From: Calonectria ilicicola
Taxonomy: Eukaryota > Ascomycota > Sordariomycetes > Hypocreales > Nectriaceae
Reading direction: 5' to 3'
Assembly: GCA_020809705.1 (NCBI GenBank)
Contig: CP085825.1
Location: forward strand, 7,812,001 to 7,876,000
DNA: 64,000 nucleotides
Position 1 is the first letter of the stretch, and every line of letters begins with the position of its first letter. The position numbers and the translations under genes are program-made. Below are positions 1 through 11,969 of this stretch, piece by piece. A model generated the notes under the pieces. The model was not told where the DNA came from. It did no database searches and worked only from the letters and a program-made list of their open reading frames with translations.

Positions 1-832
1 CCTGGGCGAGCGTGGTTGATGGATATTCAGGTCTCCTGCCAAGAAACAGTAATGATTCGGTTTCAGCACGACTCACTGAGACCCTGCCCCTGGATTGATG
101 AATGAAAGACGGACGGGAAGCGGAATGACCAAAACACTGCTCAGTTTGAAAAGCAATGTGAAGGATGTAACCCAACTCAGAAAACGAGTTCACGGAGCCG
201 CTGCACAACCAACCAACCAACCAGCCACCACTTGGGCCTCGAGCAGTACAATGCATGAGGAAAATCTTGGCCACTCGAGCACAGCCCTCAGTCGCCTATA
301 CGCCGTACTCCCCAGGGTCTCGGCCTTCAGCCCAGGCAGCTGGGGCTCGTGGCGTCCGCGTAAAGGTGTTAGTGGGTTGGCAGGTTAAACGTGGCGACGA
401 GGTCCACCGAATCACGACACGCGTACTAAGACAGGAACTGACTTGGACAGCTGCGAGGGTCTTTGTTTTTGCATGAGAAAGATGAAAAGGTGCCGGCCCA
501 GGACTAGGCTAGCCACGGTGTGAGTGGGCGTTTACAAAGGCAGAGCAGCCCCACATGGTGTGGGAGATCGTTATTGTGTGTAGTTAGAAGCCTGACCTAT
601 CAATTACCCATTAGGGGAAAGCCAGCAAAAGAAACTTCACCCCATCTGCCGTCCAGCACAAGCCTACAGGCGGGGGGGCAGAAAAAAACTGCCGAAGCCT
701 CCCTTGTCTTTGATACAGGCGGGACGGGACGGGTGGAGTGGGGGCCGCAAACCTCTCTCTCAGCTTCACTCACTACAAAATTACTGGCCATCCCTGCCAA
801 GCACCGGATTCTCGCTGTGGCGCTGTGCTGGC
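1..832. other. Intergenic, no gene seen
   Basis: Several short overlapping reading frames exist on both strands but none shows a recognisable motif or splices into anything longer. It lies downstream of the GH12 gene. I see nothing supportable here. Confidence 0.5.
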
Positions 833-2069
833 TCACAGTGTCACTAGCAAGATTAAACTTATAGATACAGGCAAAACGGCGGTCCCCGCCCAAGCCAGTC
901 CCCCCCTCCTCCTCTCACTAGCCGCGCCAGAGTCCAAGTCGCAGCAGCCCGAGGGCAGTGGGTCAATATCTGTTCGGGATGTTCCAGCCCCAGAGCTATT
1001 AAGGCTCAAACTGTAGCCGCCAGCTGAAAAGGTCACGTTGGCCGTCGAAACCCACGTCTCAGACCCGAACTCGACCATGCCCACGTAGGTCGAGTTGGGG
1101 ATCAGGCCGTTGCGCCAGATGTACTCGAGCAGCGGCGACACATCGTAGTCAAACGACGTTAGGTCGTCGCCGCTGGTGAGAACCCAGGTGAATACTTTGT
1201 GGTCGCGTTGATTCCTGCCAAAGTACAGTGTACTAGGTGAGACATATTCGGTCAGCGGTCAAATGAAAACGCAGGGATAAGGGGTCGGGCTAGGGGACCA
1301 CACACAATTCTTGGTCCCCGAGCTTCTGGGTACCCAGAGTCTTGTGCTTAAGCGGCCAGGGGTCTCCGATGCTGCCAAGCCAAATCATCAGCTCGATGCC
1401 GGCCTGAACCGACGTGTTGCTCTTTGCCGGATCAGGGTCGAGGAACATATCAAAGGCAACATTAGCCTTAGTGCCAAGATCCTCCAGTTCGGATTTGGAG
1501 TCGTCCCACCCACTGAAATCTGGTCTCGACTCGAGGGATCCCGACCTCATGATCCATTCGCTCTTCAGGCGCATCGAGCTGATATTTTTCAGGGCTATTG
1601 GGAGGTCGGCACATCCGAACTTGACGTGTGGGTACGAGTGGACATTGTCTTCGTCGCTTGACCAGAGCCACGGTGCGTTGAACCACACATCCGAGTCATC
1701 TGTATTGGTCTGTCCTCAAAAAAGAACAGAAAAGTTTTCGCATTAGCCATCGTGCATTGGATGTAACCTCGTGGGCCAAAATAGAACATACCGTCAAGCA
1801 CTGGAAACCACCCGACACCGGATTCCACGCATTTGTAGTATCTGACAGGAGATTAGCGCAAGATGCTCAAGCATAAAGTGGCGTAACAACAGTGACCTAC
1901 ATGTCATATTCCGCTCCTTATCAGTGATGGTTCCTGAATTGCAAATCATGGCGCTATTCGCGGATCGAGCAAATGAAGCCAGGGCGCCACCAGCGCACAT
2001 CACCACGCCAAGCATGAAAACCGCGGCTGGCCGGCCCCTTATTGCCGGGCCGAATTGTTTGATAATCAT
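833..2069 (-). CDS. GH12 endoglucanase/xyloglucanase, secreted, probable GPI anchor
   Basis: Likely hydrolyses beta-1,4-glucan or xyloglucan outside the cell. Exons (complement): 1901..2069, 1792..1841, 1306..1709, 833..1232, giving about 340 residues; all three introns are GT-AG and the joins keep frame. Seen: an N-terminal hydrophobic signal segment, the GH12 signature NAWNPVSGGFQ at the first join, nucleophile Glu179 in ELMIWL, and acid/base Glu266 in EFGSETW. The join at 1232/1306 restores FTLYFGRNQ. GH12 enzymes are usually about 240 residues. Here a Ser/Gly-rich extension of about 55 residues ends in a hydrophobic stretch with no charged tail, which fits a GPI-anchor signal. An upstream in-frame Met at 2147 is possible, but 2069 starts directly before the signal peptide. 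The family is certain; substrate is inferred. Confidence 0.88.
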
Positions 2070-4569
2070 GGCTGCACCAAAAGGGGGCCCAGCAGAACGA
2101 ATATATCGACCGTCATGTTCAGCTGCATCGCGGTGCGCGAGCGTCATCTGTTATATAGGATTGGTCTGCGATGAGGCGCTACAGCTGACCTGACTAGCCT
2201 CGCCACCCTGACACTGGGGCTTTCCCCCTTAAAGCAGTGACCTTTGCGCAATGCAATGGGTCGAAACACTGTCTTGGGCTGTGAGACACTGTCATGCGCA
2301 AAAGAAATACTAGTTCTAGAGCGCGGCAAGATCAAAAGTGCCAAGACAGGGAATAGGGGTCCTTGATTTTGGCAGAATTCTGATTATATATAGAATATTT
2401 GCTTCTTAGACTGACCAAATACGTTTATACCATCTATTTTTATTGATGCAAGATGATTTAGCAACATTTTAGAGCCATCTCTCGTTGAGTTGATTTGAAT
2501 TGATACGCGGAATCCGATTGATACTTGAGATTAATCGCCACTATAGGACCCACATTAAAAGGCCCACCGCGGCCGGTATCCGAGCATAATTCGGTAGAGT
2601 TATGCATATATGCTTATGTTGTTTATGTATTTTGTGCTCTGTTCACAATAATGCAGATCGGCAAAATGGAAATTCTTTGAACAACATCGCTGATGATGTA
2701 TCACGACAAACCTCACCCACAATCCAACATTGGATTTGGAGAAAAAGATTTCATACAAAACCCGAAATCCCAATTTTATACAAATGGAAGAAAAATTCTC
2801 GATTCATTTTATTACGATACGAATGCCATTTACATTTTTCCGATTAAACTTTTGTGGCACAAATAGCCCAACGCCTTCGCCAGCCATACCCTACAGTAAT
2901 TTATCTAGCCTGGACCCATACAGTTTAACCATCATTTGACGCCAACGCTAATCAAGGACGTTAATTGAACGGTCAACACGCTGTGGGGTTTGGCACGAAA
3001 AAAAAAACGCCAGCCCACAGTCATAAATTAATGTGTCATCAGCTTCAACCTTCGGGTCAAAGGTCCGAGTCCAAAACCGTACTGCGTAGTTTGTTGTCCG
3101 GATCAGATCAGATGACTACGCGTCGCAATGCTTTGTGAAGGGATCAAAAATCTTCTGGGGTTATTACGGGCCGATTCCCTCTAACCTTGGTATTTGAACT
3201 AATTTTCCGAGAGGCTCTGCTGCCCCCTGGACGTGGGGATATGGACTTTGCAACATGCCGGAGGTTCCGCATATTGCATGTCAACTTCGGAAGAAACATC
3301 TTCCAATCGCCACGTAGACTGCAGAATTGAAGACAATAGCATTGATAAAAAAAGGAAAATAGGTGCTAATTGATAAACTATGTAGGTATGATTGCAGCGA
3401 GGGCTGTGGGCATCCCTGCTTCTTAATATATAGTAACGTGCAGTGCATCGTATGGGTGGTGCATGGAGACAACTCAACCTAGTAGCTAACAAAAACAACA
3501 ACAATGACTTCAAAACAGTTCCTCGCCGAGTTGATTCGATTTGAATCGATTTCTCGCCGATTCGCCGCCTCGCCGACCGACTGTCCAGCGCCGACAAACG
3601 GCGAGTTCAATGGTGAGAGGTGAGCATCCGAGGTTCAGAGTGGAGACGTTGAATGGGCTAAGTAAGCAGCTAGGCAGAGAAAAAGAGTCCATGATCAGTA
3701 ATTACTAGCCCCAAGTTTGGGTATTCTAGCATCTTCAAGTCTTGACTTGAACTTTGTTTCGAAAAAAAGACGATGAGACCCCACTTGGTTGCGTGTTGAT
3801 CTTTGGAGCGAACTAGGAGGGCTTCGCCTTGTTTCCCAAAAGGTATGGAATATTCGGTGGCAACACCAATGACAAAGCACGGCGACGACTGACCATTCGC
3901 ATTTTTTCTTTCGATCCCCAAGATCCGTGGCGTCATCCCCAGACTCGACACACCCACCCGGTGACCAGACGGCCGTTCTCCAGGTTTATAGCTCCAAGCC
4001 ACGTTTAGGTTTTGTCGACGATCCGCATCATGGTCAGATGCAAGATGCTTACATGAGGACGGTGGGCCGATAGACGCAGCAGTTTGGCCGAAGCAGGACC
4101 GCTCGGTATCACGACAAAAGTTTTGATTGATGCGGCGAGATGCTGCCATGGTGGGCTTTTGGGGTCGAATCCGGAGTCAGCGCTCTCCATTTGTGCCCGG
4201 CGCTAGGAACCCTCGGCGTTGATCAATGACGCGCCAGCCCGGTTTCTTGCGGGGTCGTCCTGCGTGCCCAGCAGCTTACTTAATTTAATTTTGCTTATGG
4301 GCTAAAGACCGGAGCTCTGTGAATCTAAAAAAGCCATCGCTGAAGCACGCACGGTTAGCGGATAATAGGCTATGCTAACCAGCAAAAACGAGATAGTCTG
4401 GCTGTGCAGTTTTGCTCCCCCAATGTCTCTAACCCTATCTGCCGCCCTAAATCAGAGCATGAAAGAGCCTCCAAAAGCACGCGAGCCGGTATCAATCGTC
4501 CACGTGAGACGAGCGGCCGTCCCATGATTGCAAGCCGGATCCTCCGGCATCGTGTCGACAGCTCAACCG

Positions 4570-4577
4570 TGACGTCA
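4570..4577. promoter_or_regulatory. Perfect CRE palindrome TGACGTCA
   Basis: An exact 8-bp TGACGTCA palindrome about 480 bp upstream of the hexose transporter start. Known as the target of ATF/CREB-type bZIP factors in fungi. Its use here is inference from motif and position. Confidence 0.4.
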
Positions 4578-4612
4578 TCTCCAAGCCGAACCATGTCGAG
4601 TTCAACCCCATT

Positions 4613-4632
4613 CCCCAGAGCATTTTCCCCAG
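4613..4632 (-). promoter_or_regulatory. Two CreA/Mig1-like CTGGGG sites
   Basis: CCCCAG occurs at 4613-4618 and again at 4627-4632, so the minus strand reads CTGGGG twice, matching the SYGGRG carbon-catabolite repressor consensus. The pair is spaced 14 bp apart, about 430 bp upstream of the hexose transporter start. A six-base motif is common, so the closely spaced pair and context carry the weight. Confidence 0.35.
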
Positions 4633-5054
4633 GCGCCCGATTTTCTTTAAAGAGGAGGTTAATTTTTTGCCAATTGGCTTTTCTCTCGAGGCAAGGCTCC
4701 ACAGGTTTGCACCTGACCGACGAGGACGGACCGATTCCCCAATCTCGGGAGTGCAAGACCCTGCTCCGACGGGCCCGTTAGAGTCCGCAGTTAGGCTGGA
4801 GGGCGGCGTAACTGAGTATCATGACATTTGCAATTTTTTTTTTGTTTTTTTTTTTGTTGCCCACTTTTGATGGCTTGCTATGAGTGACGATGTATCATGA
4901 GGGCTGTCGATCAAAAGTACTTAAGGGTTGTGGCTGCCATTGTCACTTGGAGCCCAGCTATCTGGTGCTACCATCCAGTCAACTAACCCACAACCCATCA
5001 TATCATACTTGGTCTCAACCTTGAACTTGCAGGTACTAAGTATCTTTGCCCATC

Positions 5055-6902
5055 ATGGCGCACAAATTCCTAACCGTCACGTTTGACGAGCATAACCCCA
5101 ACTCCGAGAAGGCGGTTAATGCTCGTCGGTCGCTATCTGGGCTCGACTATTCGCCCCTCCCGCGAATTACTGGACGCTCTCTCGTCCTCGCCCTATTTGT
5201 ATCCATGGGAGGAGTTTTGTAATTGCCCATTGCCCTATACATCAAACGAGAAACACGACTGACAATATGTCCTCTTAGGTTCGGTTATGATACCGGTCAG
5301 ATTTCAGGATTTCTTGAGATGCCCGACTTCCTGGACCGATTTGGTCAGACCCGTGACAATGGAGAAAAGTACTTTGGAAATGTTCGATCCGGTCTCATCG
5401 TCGGTCTCCTTTCCATCGGTACCTTGATTGGCGCTCTCATCTCTGCCCCCATTGCTGACCGCGTTGGTCGTAAATACACAATCTCCTTCTGGAACCTCAT
5501 CATTGCTGTTGGCTTCATCATCCAGATTTCTGCCGATCATACTTGGGAACAGATCATGATGGGCCGTTGGGTTGCCGGTCTTGGTGTCGGTGCCCTCTCG
5601 CTGCTTGTTCCCATGTATCAAGCAGAGACCTCGCCCCCTTGGATCCGTGGTGCCATGGTTTGTACCTACCAGCTCTTCATCACCTTTGGCATCTTCCTCG
5701 CCGCCTGCTTCAACTATGGAACTGTCACACACCAGGCCGGTAGCTCAGCATCTTGGCGTATCATCATCGGCCTCGGATGGATCTTTACTTTTGTCCTCGG
5801 TATTGGCATCCTGTTCTTCCCCGAGACGCCTCGTTACGACTATAGCCGCGGCAACATTGAGCGGGCTCGCCAGACACTATGCAATGTTTACGGAGCTCCT
5901 CCAAACCACTGGTCTATTCACACACAGATGGAAGAACTTGAATCCAAACAGCGAGCCGACAGTGCTGTCAAGGGCAACCCTGTGACGGAATTCATCGGAA
6001 TGTTCAAGGCACCTAGAATGGCGTACCGTATCTTTATCGGAATGTCGTTGCAAATGTTCCAGCAGCTGAGTACGTGTGAACTACTTATAATTACCCAATG
6101 ATCCACTAACCTCTTTTGTATAGCTGGTGCCAACTACTTCTTCTACTATGGTACAACCATCTTCCGATCCGTTAGTATCGACAGCTACATTACCCAGATC
6201 ATTCTCAACACCATCAACTTTGTCGTCACCTTTATCGGTCTCTACATTGTTGAGCACTACGGTCGCAGAAAGTCTCTTCTTGCAGGCAGCATGTGGATGT
6301 TTGTCTGTTTCCTCATCTTTGCCTCTGTAGGCCACTTCTCGCTCGATCGCGAAGACCCAACGAGCACAAAGAGCGCTGGTATTGCCATGATTGTCATGGC
6401 ATGTCTGTTTATTCTTGGATTTGCTACCACCTGGGGACCCATGATTTGGACCATTATGGCTGAGATCTTCCCCTCGCGATACCGTGCCAAGGGTATGGCT
6501 CTCTCGACTGCAAGCAACTGGCTGTGGAACTTCCTCCTCGCTTTCTTCACGCCGTTCATCACTTCCGATATCGATTTCCGTTATGGTTACGTTTTTGCTG
6601 CCTGCAACTTTTTGGGTGGTCTCTTGGTCTACTTCTTCGTTATCGAGGGCCAGGGCCGCACCCTGGAGGAGATTGATACCATGTATCTCGAGAACGTTAA
6701 CCCATTGAAGAGCACCGAGTGGGTGCCACCGCCACCGGATGAGATGTCTAGAATTCGCAAGGCAGCTGGCACAGATCTTGAGACAGCTGTCATGGACACC
6801 GAAAACGCGAGCGACTCGGCAAATGGCAACGGCAATGACGCCGCAACTGCCGCAGCAAGAAAGGGGGAGAACTCGGGTGCTCTGCACAAGGAAGAAGCTT
6901 AA
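5055..6902 (+). CDS. MFS hexose transporter (HXT/RGT2-like sugar porter)
   Basis: Imports monosaccharides across the plasma membrane by proton symport (family knowledge). Exons 5055..5218, 5279..6069 and 6124..6902 give 577 residues. The first join restores GVLFGYDTGQISG and the second restores QQLTGANYFFYYGT, both sugar-porter hallmarks. Also seen: DRVGRKYT after TM2, PETPRYDYSRG at the end of TM6, EHYGRRKSL, and the long GPMIWTIMAEIFPSRYRAKG motif near TM10. Length and about 12 membrane segments fit the family. The hydrophilic C-terminal tail is rich in Ala, Asn and Asp. The start was chosen because the open frame beginning MAHKFLTV joins in phase. High- or low-affinity type cannot be told from sequence alone. 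Confidence 0.93.
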
Positions 6903-7935
6903 AGGATGGGGATTCTCTCGTTTATGAATGACGATTCGGATGTAGTTTGGAGGAATGATGATATGAGACATGTATATAAGCATGGATAGCCACTAGGCTT
7001 ATAAGATCAGAATTGCAACACAACCCCGTAACAATACCCACATGTTTGCAGCTCATGACCCAATTCTTACCTCTTGAAGCAGAAATACAGGCAATATTAT
7101 GCTTACCATGTTGCATTTATTCCCAACTCTTGCAGCCGCCGGCCCGCCGGCGCTCCACTTCTTTGCTGATATTTTCTGTCGGGAGTATTCCCGGGACCCA
7201 GTGTGCCGGAAGATCGGCACAAACGACTCCATCCAGTCCCACCAAGGCCTACGAATATTGGGTCCCCTCAATCTCCTGACTCCGAAATCCCCATAGCGCT
7301 ACCTCTGATATACCTCGAACACCAAACCTCATTACTTGAGAAAAACGGGGATCGGCAGGTTAAGCTATCGAGAGTGGATGGACTTATCACTGACATGACG
7401 ACTTTGCCCACTCAGTGTCGCTTTGATTGGTAGCAAGACGCGGTTCAAGGTGGATAACCTCACCACAAACCCGCGTAGAGCCATGTGCTTCCCCAGAATA
7501 TGCGCCAGTTCGACCCCAGGTACCGACCGAACGGTGATAAGCCGGGGGTGGCAATGACATCGCTATCAGTGTCAGTGTTTGGGAGCGCGATTAATGAAGA
7601 ACTAACTAGCCACGCAAGGGGCAAGTAGATCGGCAAAGATAGTTCGCCGACCATAGAATCCATAAGTAAACGGCATGTACGCGACGGCCACGCTCGAACC
7701 GGTTCTTGTTGTTTGACTCGTAATGGTTCCACCTTGCTATCGCATCAACACCAACGGCCTTCAAACTCTCTAATCTGCACACTGCATGACCTGCTGGAAA
7801 TTTCTATCAAACATCCTCGAATGACGGCAATCACTCCTCTGCGATACACAAACATCTTTCTTAAGCGGGAGCACCGAATCTTCATCCTAGCCTCCCGCCT
7901 CGACCTCCGAGCTTGATCCCAGCAAACAGTCAACA
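6903..7935. other. Intergenic, promoter region of the permease
   Basis: About 1 kb between two same-strand transporter genes. Short open frames here lack motifs. It presumably contains the 3' end of the hexose transporter transcript and the promoter of the downstream permease; no convincing TATA box was seen. Confidence 0.4.
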
Positions 7936-9468
7936 ATGTCTGACAAAACCGAAAAACCCGACAACGCGTCTCTAGCGCCGTCGCACACGGTCGAGAAGCC
8001 GTCTGTCGCTCAATTGGACCAGGAAAACCTCGGGAAGCGCTACAGCCCGCTGTCGGTCATCGCCTTCGCCTTCACCACGACAAACTCATGGGTCGCATTC
8101 GGCTCCGGCGTCGCGGTTCCGTTGGCCTGCGGCGGCGGGCCGGGCATCATCTACGGCCTCATCATCGGCGGCATAGTCATGGCCGTCATCAACGTTGGCT
8201 TCGCCGAGCTGGCATCCGCGTTCCCGTCGGCGGGTGGGCAGTACCACATTGTGTATAATGTGTTCCCTCCGGCGACGCGCCGAGTGGCTGCGTTTTTTAC
8301 CGGCTGGATCACCATCATCTACATCATGTCTGCGCTGGCGTCTTGCAACTTTTTCGTCGCTGGCTCTGTTCTTGACCTAGTTGCGCTGTGGATTGACACT
8401 TATGAGATTCAAGCTTGGCATACGTACCTGTTGCACGTTCTCCTGTGCATTATTGGGTTCCTCGTAACATCAAGACACCCCGCTGCCATCGGTCGTTTGG
8501 GTATTGCAATTTTCTGGATGTCTCTCGCCGGATTTATCGCCTCCATAGTCACGCTCCTCGCCGTAAGCCCACAAAAACAGTCGAGAGAAGTCGTGTTCAA
8601 GGATTATCGTAATGTGAGTGGATGGTCGGATGGCTGGGCCATGTTTATTGGCATCACGGCATGCTTGTGGGCTTACAGCGGAGCGGATGCTCCGACGCAC
8701 CTGGCTGAAGAGGTTCCCAACCCAAGTAAAAACGTCCCCAGGGCCATCTTCCTCACCATCGGGCTTGGTATCACCACAGTGGTCATCTGGATCATCACCT
8801 TGATGTACGTTGTCACCGATATCGATGCCATCATTGACTCCACGGTTCCTATCCTCGAAGTGTACAACCAGGCCTTGGGCTCCAAGGTTGCAACGACGAT
8901 CTGGAGCGTGTATTACATGGTCATGTTTTACGACATTGTGTTAAACCTGTTCATTTTTGCTGGCCGAACGATCTGGTCTCTGTCTCGAGATGGTGGACTC
9001 CCGTATTCTGGATTTTTCTCTCGTCTTGATTGGGCTAGCCCTGTGCGAGCATCGGCAATCATGCTTGTGCTAGAGATTGTTATCGGAATCCTTTATATTG
9101 TCTCGACGACAGCTTATAGCAGCTTTGTCAATCTTACGCTCTTTGCGCTCAACATCACCGTTGCGCTTCCCCAGGCAGCCTTGCTCTTTAGAGGACGAAG
9201 TTGTCTTCCTGAGCGAGCCTTTTCTCTTGGTAGGTATGGATACGCGGTCAACGCCACGGCTACCCTATTTGTCGTTTTCTTTTCCATTACTTTCTGTTTC
9301 CCAACCTTCATGCCAGTTACTTCGACTTCTATGAACTATTTAATTGTGGTCATGGCTGTGGGATTAGTCATTACTGCTGGATTGTGGTGGGGTGGGCTTT
9401 GTCGCACGTTTACTGGGCCTCAGGTTGATATTAATGGCACAGAGCAACATGCCGCCTATGCTCATTAA
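7936..9468 (+). CDS. APC-superfamily amino acid/choline/GABA permease
   Basis: Single-exon gene of 510 residues. It belongs to the fungal amino acid/choline transporter branch that includes yeast HNM1 and UGA4. Seen: hydrophilic N-terminus, then LGKRYSPLSVIAFAFT leading into TM1, FGSGVAVPLACGGGPGIIYG in TM1-2, GFAELASAFPSAGGQYH (the conserved TM2-3 loop), GADAPTHLAEEVPNPSKNVP between TM6 and TM7 and SRDGGLPYSGFFSR in TM8-9. About 12 membrane segments. The ATG at 7936 follows a purine-rich leader (CAACA) typical of fungal starts. Substrate could be GABA, choline or another amine; the sequence does not decide it. No introns, unlike most neighbours. Confidence 0.93.
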   Translation: MSDKTEKPDNASLAPSHTVEKPSVAQLDQENLGKRYSPLSVIAFAFTTTNSWVAFGSGVAVPLACGGGPGIIYGLIIGGIVMAVINVGFAELASAFPSAGGQYHIVYNVFPPATRRVAAFFTGWITIIYIMSALASCNFFVAGSVLDLVALWIDTYEIQAWHTYLLHVLLCIIGFLVTSRHPAAIGRLGIAIFWMSLAGFIASIVTLLAVSPQKQSREVVFKDYRNVSGWSDGWAMFIGITACLWAYSGADAPTHLAEEVPNPSKNVPRAIFLTIGLGITTVVIWIITLMYVVTDIDAIIDSTVPILEVYNQALGSKVATTIWSVYYMVMFYDIVLNLFIFAGRTIWSLSRDGGLPYSGFFSRLDWASPVRASAIMLVLEIVIGILYIVSTTAYSSFVNLTLFALNITVALPQAALLFRGRSCLPERAFSLGRYGYAVNATATLFVVFFSITFCFPTFMPVTSTSMNYLIVVMAVGLVITAGLWWGGLCRTFTGPQVDINGTEQHAAYAH

Positions 9469-11830
9469 GATTGATTGCCCATTAAGGCTGATTGATTACA
9501 TTAAGGGTGGTCTTGGCTGGAGCTGTGTGCATCAGATGAAATTGCTAGAGCTAATTTCTGGCCTTATTTTCCTTGATGGCACACTGCAGGCTCGTCCAAT
9601 GCTGTTGTTGCAAATGAGTTGGGATGAGTTTTACTTTCGCCAATACTTTCCAAGATCCAGTTCTAGACTAGAGCAAAGTTAAATGCAAGGCAATATTTAT
9701 GCTAATAGTCTAATGCCAAGTCTGTAATTGTGAATGCCGGGGGCTGAGGTGCCGAGAACCGAACCAGTTAGTTGGTGGCTAAGCAGGGGATAAAAAACAT
9801 GACACACGAAAACCAGCACCCTAAGAATAAAAGCGTAAATAAATTTTGAGAAGGTATTTATTTTATTTATAAAAAGCCAACTGGATAAAAAGATCTAATA
9901 GAGATATAACCGACCGAAAGTAATATTTAGTTGCTCTGATTTGGTAATCATGTAGCTGTTTGGGCAGTCGCGTAGGTATTTGGTGTCTTATGCTTTCTGT
10001 CTAGGTTTGGTGGGGCAGCTCGGGTTGAGGGAACGAGCAAGTCTGTTGTTATCCGTATAATGGCTGCAGGACTGAAACTAAGTTAATGCGCCTGCCATTG
10101 AATTGGAATTCTTTGTAATGCTGCAGTAAGCATTATGGAGCTGCATTCCTCGAGGCTGTGTGTTTGTGCGCTTTTTCGCTAATGCGTTCGGTGGATCACT
10201 GCAGTACCTCAACCATTCCGCTTTTATGCCTAGCCCAGACATGCCCTTGACAATGGCTTCGCGAGATTGCCGCATGAAGGGTTCACGAGATGATGCATCT
10301 ACCTATTCTAGACATGCAGGAGCGAGGCTGAGTTTGTGATAATCTCGGAGGGAGCTGTAGCCGGAAGCCTCGGTGGGTAGGCACCCCAAGGCGTGTGTGG
10401 GGGAGGCCTCGCTTCCCCCCAGATCCACTACGGTTGACATCCGAGAATGGCCAGGGGGTTTTGTTGTTTATTTTGTCGGCGATCGAGACTGGGCGACAGT
10501 GATATAGCTAGCCCGACTGAGGACCGTTGTCGCTACCGCGTGGTCGGGATCTAACTGGGGCAGTTCGTATGGAGTCTTGGCTGCATGTGTTCAAGCCTGT
10601 CAGGACCTGTTCCACTTGGTTCTGGAACCTCGGCAGAGGCGCTGCTGGGACGGGAAATGAATGCATCTCTTTGGGGGGGACGGTTGTATTTGTTTTGTTG
10701 GACTTGTGTAGCCAACAGTCTGTGAGCGAGTGCAAGCCATGATGCGATAATTGCTTTTCCGTCCCCGCTACCACTGAAACAGAAACATGAACAAACAAAA
10801 CGACACAAACTGTTGGCGGGTCGATCCTGCACGAGAAACAGGTTACGGAGCACACGATCCGGGATCGTCAAAGACAAGACAACAACAACAGTCCCTTCTC
10901 TTCCCTTGATTGACAGACACGCTTTGTTCTGTTGCATCCCTTGCAAGCAGGCCCCAAACGAGTGGTGAAACCCGAGCAATGATTAGCGCCAACCCCAGAG
11001 CTAAGGCTGGGCCCCAGAAAGCTAACCTGCCGGCGGGCCGTCTAATGCGACCGACCGTCCCAGTGTCGGCACAATCGTTCCGGCGCGTTTCCCCTTTGGC
11101 GGCCATGTCCAGTTGGTCCCTTTTTTGGCTCTGGGGCTGAGACCAGCGACCTGCAACCCACGCGCGCTGCTGCACAGACGTGTTGGGAACTAATTGGGCT
11201 TACAGCTCGTCGCGACTGGGCCAGCTGCCGTCCGTTCCTCATCGCAGGGCATGCTGACAGCGCCGTCAGGTCAAGGAAAGACATGCTGGGCTAAAAATAC
11301 CAGGGATCCAATGGGCGAATGCGCTGGAAGCTTTTCGGCGGGTTTTTGACCAGTGTGTTGGACAGGCAGATCATGACCATCATAGCCATTGTGGTCATTG
11401 TGGCCATCATGGTGATGTCAATGGCTTTGGTGCATTGGGTAATTGTGTTGCTTCGCTGTGTGTACTTTTGTCACACAAAGGCAATCAATCGCTTCCCATC
11501 ACCCGTCACAGACACCTTCACCTAGTTGCCGCTTATACGAGGTGTCCTTGTGCAGAACAAAAGATGCTACCCTTGGAATTGCAACCGTAGCCGACGCCGT
11601 GGTTGGATCTCACTCTCCGAACTACGCGGCGCTTCCTGCTAAAAAAAAACACAGCCACGATACACGCCTGACAGGGCCAGTTGGTGATAGGCGCCCGCGT
11701 GTTGGAATGGTCTGAAAAGTTTCAGCCACCGAAGCTCGACGGCATCTCGGCACCCTAATTGAATCCTTGTTTCATACGCGGGAGTCTTTGACCTCCGGAC
11801 TGAAACTATGGCTGCTCCCCTCAACAATTT
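9469..11830. other. Long intergenic region, no gene seen
   Basis: About 2.4 kb. AT-rich at 9830-9905. Overlapping frames on both strands at 10500-11280 show no motifs. An ATG-led frame at 11319-11525 encodes a short hydrophobic stretch made from an imperfect repeat of ATTGTGGTCATC-like units; I do not count it as a gene. Confidence 0.45.
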
Positions 11831-11838
11831 TATAAAAG
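11831..11838 (+). promoter_or_regulatory. TATA box of the cupredoxin gene
   Basis: TATAAAAG lies about 130 bp upstream of the ATG at 11970. It is followed by a pyrimidine-rich and CA-rich leader (about 11880-11960), the usual layout of a highly expressed fungal gene. Confidence 0.6.
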
Positions 11839-11969
11839 AGCCACGGCGCCGCTTTGTTTGGGTGATATTTTAATCTTGACACCATCAAGCTGCATCTCTT
11901 CTACTCCTTCACAACCACAACCACACCTACAACCATCACCACCACCACATAAACAACGAAACATTCACA

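Larger units (their letters stand above)
2070..5054. other. Long intergenic region between divergent GH12 and hexose transporter genes
   Basis: About 3 kb shared upstream region of two carbohydrate-related genes transcribed away from each other. Roughly 2380-3060 is AT-rich. Open frames at 3199-4190 and 4370-4781 have no motifs and overlap antisense frames of similar quality. A poly-T tract lies at about 4833-4855. Regulatory motifs near 4570-4632 are listed separately. Confidence 0.5.

Noticed and set aside
4370..4781. Opposed open frames of about 125 residues on both strands
   Set aside because: Both strands are equally open and neither shows a domain; more likely promoter DNA of the hexose transporter.
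11319..11525. 68-residue frame with hydrophobic stretch
   Set aside because: The hydrophobic part comes from an imperfect ATTGTGGTCATC-like repeat; it lies in the upstream region of the cupredoxin gene and has no supporting signals.
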